Shown: positions 17,461 through 27,507, counted from the first letter of the stretch. The stretch: 64,000 nt of DNA from Paludisphaera soli (GCF_011064595.1 NZ_JAALJI010000007.1:124001-188000); one strand, 5' to 3'. Translations and numbers: made by a program. Notes: generated by a model from the letters alone, not told the origin.

Positions 17461-20367
17461 TTGCTGCGTAACCATTCGGAAGACGATCGGCGTCGACCTC
17501 GTCGGCGGACCCGTCGCCCGGTCTCCTGGTCCCCCCGGACCGAAGTCCTGGAGGACCGCCGGCTGATGGCCGGCGGGCTCCTGCCCCGGTCCACTCCGCT
17601 GCTGACGGCGCAACTCCTGGGAAGGCCCGACGCGCAGGTGCAGCGGTTGTCGAGCCAGTTGGCGAGCCTCGTCGCCGCGTCGCGCGCGGCGCCCGTCGGC
17701 GTGAGCCCGGCCCAGATCATCGACGCCCAGCCGTTGCCGATCCTCCGGGACGCCGAGGGCCGGGTCGCCGTCTCCGTCACGGCGACGGACGTCGGCCGGC
17801 TGACGCCGGATCTGCAGCGGCTCGGCTTCCAGGTGCTGTCGTCGATGCCGGCCCTCCACCTGGTCGAGGGCTTCCTGCCGATCGCCTCGCTCGTCGACGC
17901 GACGACGCTGGCCGCGTCCGGGCTCCTGGGCCTCTCGGCGATCGCCCGGCCGCAGACCGCGGCCGGCGCCGTCACGAGCCAGGCCGACTTCGTCCTCGAG
18001 GCCGATCGCGTGCGCAACACGGCCCCGGTCGGGCTCACGGGGGCCGGCGTGAAGGTCGGGGTGCTCAGCGACAGCTTCAACCAACGGGGAGGTTATGCGG
18101 CGGGGGTCGCCTCCGGTGACCTGCCGGCCGGCGTGGTCAACCTCCTCGAAGGCCCGGCCGGCAGTTCCGACGAAGGTCGCGCCATGGCCGAGCTGGTCCA
18201 CGACCTGGCCCCCGGCTCGCCGCTCGCGTTCGCCTCGGCGTTCTATGGCCAGGGGGCGTTCGGCGACCTGATCCGGGCCCTCGCCGACCCCGACTTCTTC
18301 GGGGCCTCGGTCATCACCGACGACGTCTTTTACTTCGAGGAACCCCTGTTCCAGGACGGCCCGATCGCCCAGGCGATCGACGACGTCGTCGCGGATCGCG
18401 ACGTGGCCTACTTCGCCCTGGCGGGTAACCTGGGGACGCAGTCGTACGAATCCGCCACGCCCGCCTTCGGCTCCGACTTCCAGTACTCCGGGAGCTTCTA
18501 CGACTTCAACCCCGGCGCGGGGGTCGACACCCGCCAGCGGATCACGCTCGGCCCGGGTCAGGCCCTCATCCTGAATTTGCAGTGGGACGATCCGTTCTAT
18601 ACCGTGAACGGCGTCGACACCGACCTCGACATCTACCTGATCGACGCCGCCACCAACACCATCGTGGCCGGCTCCGCCGCGGACAACCCGGCGATCCAGA
18701 CCCCGAGCGAGCTGTTCAGCTACCAGAACACGACGGGATCGACCCGTTCCTACGACATCCTGATCAACAAGTTCGACGGCCCGGATCCCGGCCGGGTCAA
18801 GTGGGTGAACTACGGCGCCAACAACTTCGGCGCGATCAATGTGGTGGACTTCCCCACCAACAGCTCGACGGTCATCCCGCACTCGTCGGCGGCCGGGCTC
18901 TCCGTCGGGGCGGCCCCGTTCTTCGACCAGCTCAATCCGGAGTCCTACACCTCGGCGGGCCCGAACACGATCCTGTTCGCGCCCGACGGGGCCCGGCTCG
19001 CCGCCCCGGAGGTCCGGGCCACGCCCGACGTCACGTCGATCGACGGTGCCGACACGACCTTCTTCGGCTTCGACGCCGACGGCAACGGCCGCCCGAATTT
19101 CTTCGGGACCTCGGCCGCCGCGCCCCACGCCGCGGCCGTCGCCGCGCTGCTGCGGCAGTCCCGGCCGGACTTCACGGCGCAGCAGGTCTACGACCGGCTC
19201 ACCTCCACCGCGGACGACCTCGTAAGCAGCGGGATCGGCTTCGATTCCCGGACGGGATTTGGGCTGATCAACGCCTTCGACGCGATCTTCGGCGACCCCG
19301 CCGCGGCCTTCCCGAGCGTCCTCGACGGCTTCGAATCCCGGGCGCTCGGCGTGCAATGGGAGACGTACAACGCAGGGGCCGCCCGCATGCTCGTCACCCC
19401 GGCGAACGGGCCCTCGGCCGGGTCTTACCACCTGACCATGGATTCGAGCGTCAACGGCCTGTTCGGCCTCAGCGAGGCCGTGCTGCACGTCAACCTGGCC
19501 GGTCGGAAGGGGGTGCAGCTCGACTTCCGGCAAAAGGAGGCCGGGGACGGCGACGAGCCGATGCCGGCCGCGTTCACCGGCCGGATCGCCGCCGACGGCG
19601 TCGCCTTCTCGATAGACGGAGTGAACTGGCACCGGCTGATCAGCCTCACGGGGGCGAACTCCACGTCGACCTACCAGGCCCGAAGCTTCGACCTCTCGGC
19701 GATCGCCGAGGGCCTTGGGCTGACCCTCGGCGCCGACGTTCGGATCAAGTTCCAGCACGTCGGCGACCGCTCGTACGGCGGCGGCGGGTTCGCCTTCGAC
19801 GCGGTGAAGCTGACGGCCCTCTCGCAGGCCGTCGACCTCCTCGTCGACGACGGGACGGCGCAACGTTCGCGCATCCGGTCGATCACGATCGACGTTGCGG
19901 GCAAGCTGGCGACCGTGCCCGCCTCGGCGTTCACGCTCACGCGGACCGGCGACGGCGCCGTGGTGCCGGTCGTCCCGTCGTTCGTCGTCCGTCCGGACGG
20001 CAGCACCCGCATCGTGCTGACCTTCCAGGCCTCGGCCTTGCAGGGGGGCTCGTTGCCCGACGGCCGATACACCTTGCGGGTCGACGGGGCCGCGATCCTC
20101 GACGACGCCGGCAATCCGATCGACGCCGGGTCGATCGGCGTCCGTGGGAGCGTCGGCACCGTGGCGTTCCACCGATTCTTCGGCGATTCCAACGGCGACG
20201 GCCTGGTCGACGCCGTCGACTTCCTGGCCTTCCGGGCCGCGGCGCTCGGCGTCGACCCCACGTCGCCGTCGGCCTCGATCTTCGACTCCGACGGGGACGG
20301 CGACATCGACCTCCTCGATCAAACCGCCTTCACGGCCAACTTCCGCAAGCGCCGGCTCCCGGTCTGA
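17461..20367 (+). CDS. sedolisin/subtilisin-fold serine peptidase with C-terminal dockerin
   Basis: A 968-residue protein starting at TTG 17461, six bases after GAGGTGG; no ATG precedes the conserved part. The N-terminus is Arg-rich and carries VLEDRRLMAG (residues 29-38), a planctomycete surface-protein motif. The peptidase domain (about 190-620) has Asp204 (VLSDSF), Glu238 in DEGRAMAELVHDLAP and Ser551 in GTSAAAPHAAAVAALL; Asn323 (AGNLG) could form the oxyanion hole. The Glu in place of the subtilisin His points to the S53-like group. A beta-sandwich region follows. The last 60 residues form two dockerin-like calcium loops (DSNGDGLVDAVDF and DSDGDGDIDLLDQ). It is probably extracellular and attached through its dockerin. 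Confidence 0.85.
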   Translation: MLRNHSEDDRRRPRRRTRRPVSWSPRTEVLEDRRLMAGGLLPRSTPLLTAQLLGRPDAQVQRLSSQLASLVAASRAAPVGVSPAQIIDAQPLPILRDAEGRVAVSVTATDVGRLTPDLQRLGFQVLSSMPALHLVEGFLPIASLVDATTLAASGLLGLSAIARPQTAAGAVTSQADFVLEADRVRNTAPVGLTGAGVKVGVLSDSFNQRGGYAAGVASGDLPAGVVNLLEGPAGSSDEGRAMAELVHDLAPGSPLAFASAFYGQGAFGDLIRALADPDFFGASVITDDVFYFEEPLFQDGPIAQAIDDVVADRDVAYFALAGNLGTQSYESATPAFGSDFQYSGSFYDFNPGAGVDTRQRITLGPGQALILNLQWDDPFYTVNGVDTDLDIYLIDAATNTIVAGSAADNPAIQTPSELFSYQNTTGSTRSYDILINKFDGPDPGRVKWVNYGANNFGAINVVDFPTNSSTVIPHSSAAGLSVGAAPFFDQLNPESYTSAGPNTILFAPDGARLAAPEVRATPDVTSIDGADTTFFGFDADGNGRPNFFGTSAAAPHAAAVAALLRQSRPDFTAQQVYDRLTSTADDLVSSGIGFDSRTGFGLINAFDAIFGDPAAAFPSVLDGFESRALGVQWETYNAGAARMLVTPANGPSAGSYHLTMDSSVNGLFGLSEAVLHVNLAGRKGVQLDFRQKEAGDGDEPMPAAFTGRIAADGVAFSIDGVNWHRLISLTGANSTSTYQARSFDLSAIAEGLGLTLGADVRIKFQHVGDRSYGGGGFAFDAVKLTALSQAVDLLVDDGTAQRSRIRSITIDVAGKLATVPASAFTLTRTGDGAVVPVVPSFVVRPDGSTRIVLTFQASALQGGSLPDGRYTLRVDGAAILDDAGNPIDAGSIGVRGSVGTVAFHRFFGDSNGDGLVDAVDFLAFRAAALGVDPTSPSASIFDSDGDGDIDLLDQTAFTANFRKRRLPV

Positions 20368-20477
20368 CCGTCCGCGAGGTCGCGTCGTCGGCGGACGTCG
20401 GCGACGCGGCCTCGGCCCTCATCCTCTCGTCCTCCCGCCGACCGTCCTCGTCCCATCTTCATCCAGGATGAATCCCC

Positions 20478-21104
20478 ATGCGATTGATCGGTGCGTCCGC
20501 CCTCGCTCTCGGCTTCCTCGCCTGCTTCCCGGTCGGGGCCGCCCGGGCCGACCTGTTCCTCACCCTGGAGCCCTCCTCGGCCGTCGTCGACGTCGGGGAC
20601 GTCATCGTCGTCGACGTCCTGCTGAGCCAGGACGGGACGGGCCCTCAGGTCGACGCGCTCAACCCGCTCTTCTCGGCGGGAGTCCGGGTGTCGTTCGGCG
20701 ATCCCGCCGGGATCCTCGGCGTGGACCTGGGGTCGATCGCCTACCTCCTGGACTGGGTCGCGGACGCGGACTTCGACGGCCCGTCGGCGATCACGATCGG
20801 CCTGACCTCGCTGACGGGCTTCGACGACCTGTCGACGCCTCTCCTGCTGGCGCGGTTGACCTTCACCGGCCTCGCAGCGGGCACCACGGTCGTCAGCGTG
20901 GCCGACCTGGACCCCCAGTCGCCCGACTTCGCGACGCTGAACGGGGACGTGCTCGACCCCGCCAACGTCGCGACAGCCCGCATCACCGTGAGGCCGGCCG
21001 ACGTGGCGGTCCCGGAGCCTTCGTCGCTGGCGATGGGGCTGCTGGCCGTCGCCGCGGCCTCGGCCGTCGCCCGGCGGGGGCGGCCGGTGGTCGTCGCGGG
21101 TTGA
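20478..21104 (+). CDS. cohesin-like PEP-CTERM protein
   Basis: A 208-residue exported protein. A signal peptide ends at ARA near residue 24. A single beta-sandwich domain follows, with the opening typical of cohesins (LTLEPSSAVVDVGDVIVVDV). The C-terminus is a PEP-CTERM sorting tail: VPEPSS, a hydrophobic helix, then ARRGRP. PEP-CTERM proteins are cut and anchored by an exosortase, which is not in this window. It lies 110 bases after the dockerin-bearing peptidase on the same strand and ends 63 bases from the convergent regulator gene. The adjacency suggests it may be a dockerin receptor; the cohesin call rests only on the domain opening and size. Confidence 0.75.
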   Translation: MRLIGASALALGFLACFPVGAARADLFLTLEPSSAVVDVGDVIVVDVLLSQDGTGPQVDALNPLFSAGVRVSFGDPAGILGVDLGSIAYLLDWVADADFDGPSAITIGLTSLTGFDDLSTPLLLARLTFTGLAAGTTVVSVADLDPQSPDFATLNGDVLDPANVATARITVRPADVAVPEPSSLAMGLLAVAAASAVARRGRPVVVAG

Positions 21105-21167
21105 GCCGAAGCACGGTCCAGGGCCGAGGGGGCGGCGCGATCGAGCGACCGCCGCCGCTCTCGCGCG

Positions 21168-22577
<1,410 letters not shown>

Positions 22578-22651
22578 GGGTCCATCCTTCCGCCGTCGTC
22601 GTGGTGCGCTGATTCCATGCGGGACGGTCCGGTCGCCGACGATTTTCGCAG

Positions 22652-23794
22652 CTACGGCAGGGGTTTGGGAAGATCCGTCCCCTCGTTTCGTCCGTTTTTC
22701 GGCGTCGATTCCGCGTTCGGTTCGTCGCTCTCGGCCGGCGACGGCGGCCCGGGAGGCCGCGGCGAGGGGAGAAAGGCGCCCGGTCGGGGGACGGTGCGGA
22801 CCTTGATCGAGAGGGTCTCGTCGCCGCGGACCACCGTCAGCGTTACCTCGTCGCCGACCGGCCTCCGGTCGATCGCGCGTTGGAACGCCTGGGAATCCGG
22901 GACGTCGCGGCCGTCGACGGCCGTGATCCGATCGCCGGGACGCAGCAGGATACGCTCGGCCGGGCTCTCCTTCGCCACCCCGATCACCAGGGCGCCGGGT
23001 GCGTCGAGGCCACGGGCCGCCGGGAGCGGCCGGTCGGGGCCGAGCAGGACGCCGAGATAGCTCCTCGGAGGACCTCCCCCCTCATCGAAATCGGCGATCG
23101 CCGCGCGGATGCGGGCGGACGGGATCGCCGTCGTGAAACTCCCACGCGGCCTGCCGAGGACGAACGGCCCCTCGATCGGGACGGCGACCCCCACCGTGAG
23201 GCCCTCGCGATCGAGGACGGGGCCGCCCGCGTTCTCGACGGCCACCATCGCGTCGATGGGGAACGACGCGAGTTCGGAGCCGGGATCGTCACGGTCGCGA
23301 CTCGAGGCGACGATGCCGGCCGTCGCCAGGATCCGGCCCTCCGGCGAGCGTCCGATCGCAAAGAGATCGTCACCCAGCTGCAGCCTGGTCGAATCGCCCA
23401 ATTCGGCAGCCACGAGCCCTGGCGTCGCCGGGTCGACCTGGAGGAGGAGGAGCTCTCCGGCCGGATCGGCGTGGAAGACGCGGAGGACCGGCCGGGGCTC
23501 GCCGTCGGACAGGACGACCTCGGCCCGGAAACCTCCGAACAACGCCCGGCCCGTGGTGGCGACGAGCCCTCGCCCGGCGTCCACGACGACCCCCGCGCCC
23601 GACGGTCCGGCGATATCGCGCATCGGGTTTCGGACCGCACGGATCGCCGCGACGGAGGGGCCGACCTTCGCCGCCGCCCGGCGGATCGCCTCGGCCCGCG
23701 AGTTCGGGCCCGCTTCCTGAGCCGGGGCCACCGCCGGGGCCACGATCATCGCGAGGGCCAGGGCCCATCGACGACCAATCTTCGAGGTGAGCAT
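22652..23794 (-). CDS. HtrA/DegP-like protein with PDZ domain, catalytic triad lost
   Basis: A 380-residue exported protein: signal peptide (residues 8-26), a trypsin-fold domain (about 40-240) and one PDZ domain (about 255-345, with LRPGDRITAVDGRDVPDSQAF), then a proline-rich tail. The fold is recognisable by GPSGAGVVVD and ENAGGPVLD, but all three catalytic positions are changed: the His region reads VATTGRAL, the Asp position is Glu114 in DPAGELLLLQV, and the Ser is Ala189. It is therefore probably a non-proteolytic binding or chaperone protein of the envelope. GGAG lies eight bases before the ATG at 23794. It follows the TPR gene after 82 bases and precedes the NtrC regulator. Confidence 0.85.
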   Translation of the reverse strand: MLTSKIGRRWALALAMIVAPAVAPAQEAGPNSRAEAIRRAAAKVGPSVAAIRAVRNPMRDIAGPSGAGVVVDAGRGLVATTGRALFGGFRAEVVLSDGEPRPVLRVFHADPAGELLLLQVDPATPGLVAAELGDSTRLQLGDDLFAIGRSPEGRILATAGIVASSRDRDDPGSELASFPIDAMVAVENAGGPVLDREGLTVGVAVPIEGPFVLGRPRGSFTTAIPSARIRAAIADFDEGGGPPRSYLGVLLGPDRPLPAARGLDAPGALVIGVAKESPAERILLRPGDRITAVDGRDVPDSQAFQRAIDRRPVGDEVTLTVVRGDETLSIKVRTVPRPGAFLPSPRPPGPPSPAESDEPNAESTPKNGRNEGTDLPKPLP

Positions 23795-23876
23795 GAGAAT
23801 CGCTCCGTTCCGATCGGCAGGGTCGACGCCCGCCTCATCGAGCCTATCGCGGGCGTGCGGTCGTTCGCAACGGCCG

Positions 23877-25229
23877 TCAACGGATCGGGATCAGGTCTCG
23901 GGGCTTCGTCTCGGGCTTGCCGGCATCGGTCTTGGGCGCCTCGCCCTTGTCGGAGCCGGCGCCTAGCTTCTCCTCGACGGACTGGCGGAGGATGCCGGGG
24001 CTGACGAACGGGAGAGCTTTCGTGCGGCGGCCGCCCTTCAGGATGACGACGACGGGCTTGGCCTGGGGGTCGTTCGGGGCCAGGGTGACGGTCTTCTTCT
24101 CCTCGGCGGCGTCCCCCTCGTGGGTGATCGTCTCCAGGGTCAGCCGGGTCGTCGGCTTGGCGGGGTCGGTCGCGATGGGCATGATCCGCACGGTGTAAGC
24201 GCCGTCGAAGCCTCGGGGGCAGACGTAGATCTCCTCGGGGCGGCTGCCCAGGCCGTTCTTGATGAGGGCGCCGCCGAAGACGGAGCGCGGCATGGAGTAG
24301 GAGACCGTGGCACCCAGGGGCTCCTCGACGACGAGGTCGAAGTCCGCCTCGCCGTCCCAGGTCAGGCGGATGTAGACGTCGCGGGCCTCGGCGGCGGGGA
24401 GGCTTGCAAGGAGCTTCTCGGCCTCGTCCGTCCGGGCTTCCTCGGTGAGCGCCTTGGCCAGGATCTCGGCCTGCTTGCGGCTCTCGCCGCGGAAATACTC
24501 ATCCTGGCCGGGCCAGCCCAGCGAGAGGAGCCTGGCGATGGACTCGGCCATCCTCTGAGGATCGCGGGTCTTCTGGGCCAGGTTGATCGACATGGCCAGC
24601 GGCTCGGCGCGGTGGGGGACCTTCTCGGCGGCCTCGTCGAGAAGGGGGCCGACGCGGTCGGTGAACCCCTTGAGCAGGAGCTTGTCGGCGGCGCTGACGA
24701 GGTGGTTGGGGTTGTGCGAGCGCTGGGCGAGGTCGGCCGCGTAGTTGAGGGCCTTCTCGACGTCAGCCGGCTTGCCGCCGTTCATCTCGATGGCGAGGGC
24801 GAGCGCCTCATACATCCAGAATTCGGCGTTCTTGGGCCGGTGCTGCAGGTAGCCGAGGATCGCCGCGTGGACCTCGCGAGCGAGGGCGGCGGCGTTTTCC
24901 TCGCTCTCGCTGGCGCTGCGATTGAGCAGGCGGACGGTCTCGTGAAGCTGGTCGGGCGTCTCGTCGTGCTTGCGATAGTATTCCGACCAGTAGGCGTAGG
25001 GGTCGTTGCCGCCGGGGGCCGGTTTGGCGTTCGCAGGGCCGCCGGTGATCGGGATGAGCCCGTCACGGGCCGAGCGGCCGGGGGAGGTGGGGGCGTTGCG
25101 GACCTTGGGGCCGGCGTTCTTCTCGGGAACGCCAGCGGGACCAGCCGGCTTGCGACCGGGCTGGTCCCGCGGAGCTTCGTTAGCGGGCCGGTTGGATCCG
25201 GCCCCAAACGGGGTCAGTTGCTTTTTTTT
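23877..25229 (-). CDS. TPR-like C-terminal region, in -1 frame of the upstream gene, no own start codon
   Basis: A frame of about 450 codons that runs from the A9 run to the stop at 23877. The first ATG, GTG or TTG is at 24815, well inside protein-like sequence; codons from 25213 to 24816 read as coherent protein (for example DPYAYWSEYYRKHDETPDQL). The order is a polar linker, helical TPR-like repeats (about residues 70-280), a beta-rich domain (YIRLTWDGEADFDLVVEEP) and a charged tail. It could be expressed as an extension of the secretin-like protein by slippage on the A9 run, from the CTG at 25217, or the run may be mis-sequenced by one base. Function unknown; probably in the envelope. Confidence 0.75.
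   Translation of the reverse strand, partial: KKKQLTPFGAGSNRPANEAPRDQPGRKPAGPAGVPEKNAGPKVRNAPTSPGRSARDGLIPITGGPANAKPAPGGNDPYAYWSEYYRKHDETPDQLHETVRLLNRSASESEENAAALAREVHAAILGYLQHRPKNAEFWMYEALALAIEMNGGKPADVEKALNYAADLAQRSHNPNHLVSAADKLLLKGFTDRVGPLLDEAAEKVPHRAEPLAMSINLAQKTRDPQRMAESIARLLSLGWPGQDEYFRGESRKQAEILAKALTEEARTDEAEKLLASLPAAEARDVYIRLTWDGEADFDLVVEEPLGATVSYSMPRSVFGGALIKNGLGSRPEEIYVCPRGFDGAYTVRIMPIATDPAKPTTRLTLETITHEGDAAEEKKTVTLAPNDPQAKPVVVILKGGRRTKALPFVSPGILRQSVEEKLGAGSDKGEAPKTDAGKPETKPRDLIPIR
25136..25169 (-). other. RNA hairpin downstream of the A9 run
   Basis: A perfect 11-base-pair stem, CGGGACCAGCC (25136-25146) against GGCTGGTCCCG (25159-25169), inside the TPR-frame coding region. A second smaller stem (GGGCCGG 25185-25191 with CCGGCCC 25198-25204) lies nearer the run, starting 17 bases after it in the transcript. 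Such structures could assist frameshifting, but they may simply reflect high GC. Confidence 0.5.
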
Positions 25230-26956
25230 TGCATGAGGGCGCCCGCGGGGTCGTCCTGGGTCGGGACGACCGGGATGGACATCATGCCCATACCGCCGCC
25301 CATGCCGCCCATGCCACCCATGCCGCCGCCGCCCATGCCGCCCATACCGCCGCCCATGCCGCCCATGCCGCCGCCCATGCCGCCCATGCCGCCGCCCATA
25401 CCGCCACCCATGCCGCCGCCGCCCGAGATGAGCGAGATCGGGATGAGGGCGAGGTCGGCGACGGGGTAGACGCGGATCTCGGTCTGCTGGTCTTCGGACT
25501 CCTGCGAGGTGACCATCAGGAAGCCGTCCTTGACGGTGTACGTCAGGCCGATCTGGCGGAGCATCAGGCGGAGCGTGGTCTTCAGGGGCACGCCGTCGAG
25601 GTCGAGCGAGACCGGCGAGGTCATCGTCTTGTCGGCTTCATTGAGGCCGATCGGGTCGACGTAGATGGGGATGCCGTTGTCGGCCGGGGTCTGGGTGGCC
25701 TGCTTGACGTACTTGAGGACGTCCTCGAGGGGCGTCTCGTTGGGGAAGTTCATCGCCAGGGGCTCGTCGAGCTTGGCGAGGATCTGCTTGGTCTTGGGGT
25801 CGCGGTCGAACACGTCGACGGCCTTGCCGTAGCGGGCGATCCGGCGCTCGGAGAGGCTGCGGAAGAGGGCCGCGTCGGGATACTCGATGATCTTGTCGTC
25901 GGGGAAGGGGACCGCGGCGCGGGCGACGTCTTGCATCGTCAGCATGAAGCGGTATTCCTTCAGCTCCTCGAACTGCTTCTCCTGCGAGAGGAAGCCCATG
26001 GTCGTGGAGACGAACATGCCGGCGTAGGGGGCCGGGCTCTCGTCGCTATAGGGGAGGGTGCCCTTGTGCATGAGCGACCGCGCGTGCTGAGCGAGCAGGC
26101 GGGCGTCGTAGAACGGTGCCGTCGACAGGCCGATGTTCCCCATGCCGCCGTTGTAGAGGGAGTTGTAGACGCCCTCGCCCATCAGCGTGTCGAACTGGTT
26201 CATCATGGCCTTGATGGTCTCCTGGTTGGCCACCAGTTGCGACAGGCCGCGATTGCGCTGCTCGGCGGCCGACTCGACCCGCTGACGCTCGATCCGCTCG
26301 GAGACGATGCGTTCCTCGTCGCGGATGGTCGACAGGTACTGGGCCTGGATGCGGCGGTCGAGTTGGTTGCGGACGCTCTCGGGGACGTTCGAGGCCGACC
26401 GCACGACGTTCTGGGCCAGGCGGAGGGTGTCGAGGGCCGCCTCCGGATTGCCGTTGCGGACCATCTCGCGGGCCGCGCTCATCCGCTGCTCGACGTCGCT
26501 GGTGAGCTGCTGGCGGGCGATAGCGTCGGCGCGGTCCGACTCCTCGAGCGTGGCCCGGCTGTTGGGGCCGGCGTCGGGCGGGGCGGGGGGCGTCGGTTGG
26601 GCCGGCTCGGCGGGGGGCGTCGGCTGGGCCGGCTGGGCGGGGAGGGTCTCGGCGACGCCGGGGGCCGGAGGAGCCGGGGCGTCCTGCAGGGCCACCTTGA
26701 AGAGGCGGTCCTGGGCGGCCTTGGCCTCGTCGAGGCCCTTCACGGCGTCGGCGTTGTCGGGGTCGATCTCCAGCGCCTTCTGGAAGAAGGAGCGGGCCAT
26801 CCCGCCGGCACCCTGCGCCAGCGCCTGCCGGCCGAGGTCCGTCAGTTGTTCGGATAGCGGCGGGGCATCGTCGCCGCGCGACGCGGCCCCGGACAGCAAT
26901 ACGCCGCCCAGGGTCAGCAGCCCGGCGCCTTTCCACAGTCTCGCGGTTCGGGACAT
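25214..26956 (-). CDS. secretin-like envelope protein with TPR, STN-like module and Gly-Met-rich tail
   Basis: A 580-residue exported protein from the ATG at 26956 (GGAGAG upstream). A signal peptide ends near residue 28. One TPR-like helix pair follows (about 35-75), then a Pro-rich linker, a long helical region, and a module like the secretin N-terminal short domain (about 445-530: NETPLEDVLKYVKQAT, GIPIYVDP, VSLDLDGVPLKTTLRLML, YTVKDGFLMV). The C-terminus is a Gly-Met-rich run encoded at about 25290-25420. The protein stops two codons after an A9 run (MQKKSN). Unlike true secretins it lacks the large beta-barrel domain. The same module occurs at 62972-64000. Confidence 0.85.
   Translation of the reverse strand: MSRTARLWKGAGLLTLGGVLLSGAASRGDDAPPLSEQLTDLGRQALAQGAGGMARSFFQKALEIDPDNADAVKGLDEAKAAQDRLFKVALQDAPAPPAPGVAETLPAQPAQPTPPAEPAQPTPPAPPDAGPNSRATLEESDRADAIARQQLTSDVEQRMSAAREMVRNGNPEAALDTLRLAQNVVRSASNVPESVRNQLDRRIQAQYLSTIRDEERIVSERIERQRVESAAEQRNRGLSQLVANQETIKAMMNQFDTLMGEGVYNSLYNGGMGNIGLSTAPFYDARLLAQHARSLMHKGTLPYSDESPAPYAGMFVSTTMGFLSQEKQFEELKEYRFMLTMQDVARAAVPFPDDKIIEYPDAALFRSLSERRIARYGKAVDVFDRDPKTKQILAKLDEPLAMNFPNETPLEDVLKYVKQATQTPADNGIPIYVDPIGLNEADKTMTSPVSLDLDGVPLKTTLRLMLRQIGLTYTVKDGFLMVTSQESEDQQTEIRVYPVADLALIPISLISGGGGMGGGMGGGMGGMGGGMGGMGGGMGGMGGGGMGGMGGMGGGMGMMSIPVVPTQDDPAGALMQKKSN
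25222..25230 (-). promoter_or_regulatory. A9 slippery run (possible recoding or transcriptional slippage site)
   Basis: Nine consecutive A on the minus strand, read in frame as CAA AAA AAA AGC, then AAC TGA. It contains the heptamer A AAA AAA. A -1 shift, or insertion of one A by RNA polymerase, bypasses the TGA and enters the long open frame ending at 23877. A9 runs are known to cause transcriptional slippage in Thermus dnaX. A sequencing error of one base in the run would look the same. Confidence 0.55.
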
Positions 26957-27233
26957 GATCGATGCTCTCCAGCAGAAGGGATCACCGGCGCCACGACCGG
27001 TCTGGGCGCTGTAGGTGTTTACTCGTCGCGTTTGCACGGATCGCCGACGACACGGCGGGACGCCGACGCCTTGGCGATCCGGGTTGAACTCGGCCCGGCC
27101 CGACCGGGATGGACGCACGGGACCCGGGAGCCCCGCGGCCGATCGCATCCCCTGGGTGGTGCTGATCCTCGTCGGTTCCTCGGGAGTCCCATGAGGCGGT
27201 TCGATGCTGGCTTCGTTCGGTTCGTCGTCAACC

Positions 27234-27263
27234 ATTATGCCACACGGTTTCCGGCGCGGCCAA
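27234..27263 (-). promoter_or_regulatory. possible promoter of the secretin-like gene
   Basis: On the minus strand TTGGCC (27263-27258) and CATAAT (27239-27234), spacer 18 bases. The -10 box matches five of six positions. It lies about 280 bases before the start codon. Confidence 0.3.
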
Positions 27264-27385
27264 ACCGGGGGAGGCGAATGGACCCGCAGCCGCGCGCGAC
27301 CTGCGCCCCATCAAGACGAATCCGGCCCCGAGTTTCTTCGATCCACCCGCGCGATTTCCCGCCGCGACAGTCCCTCTCGGCCCAT

Positions 27386-27414
27386 TTTGACAAGGCAACA
27401 CGGCCGTCCTACTA
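27386..27414 (+). promoter_or_regulatory. possible promoter of the gene at 27508
   Basis: A perfect TTGACA (27386-27391) followed after 17 bases by TACTAG (27409-27414); TAGATT three bases later is an alternative -10. It lies about 95 bases before the start codon. Confidence 0.45.
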
Positions 27415-27507
27415 GATTCTCATCCGGCGAAGACGCGGCCGAGTCGGTCGTCGCCCTCCCGAACCGAGCCTCGCCGTCCCCCCTGCGGGACGGCCGGAGA
27501 TTTCCCG

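Larger units (their letters stand above)
26957..27507. other. divergent intergenic region
   Basis: About 550 bases between divergent genes. No protein-like frame was seen. It holds candidate promoters for both directions (27234-27263 minus, 27386-27414 plus). Confidence 0.5.

Noticed and set aside
17305-20322. Very long antisense open frames (also 227-1567, 32178-35483, 45188-47929, 59320-62064)
   Set aside because: They mirror real genes on the other strand and read as Arg/Gly/Asp/Val-rich strings without domains. High GC makes stops rare in such frames.
23877-24815. Independent gene starting at the ATG 24815
   Set aside because: The frame upstream of this ATG is clearly protein-coding, so this start would cut a helical repeat domain in the middle, and there is no ribosome binding site before it.
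25290-25420. Repeat array resembling a CRISPR or tandem repeat
   Set aside because: The periodic ccc/atg pattern encodes the Gly-Met-rich tail of the secretin-like protein; units are short, uneven and have no unique spacers.
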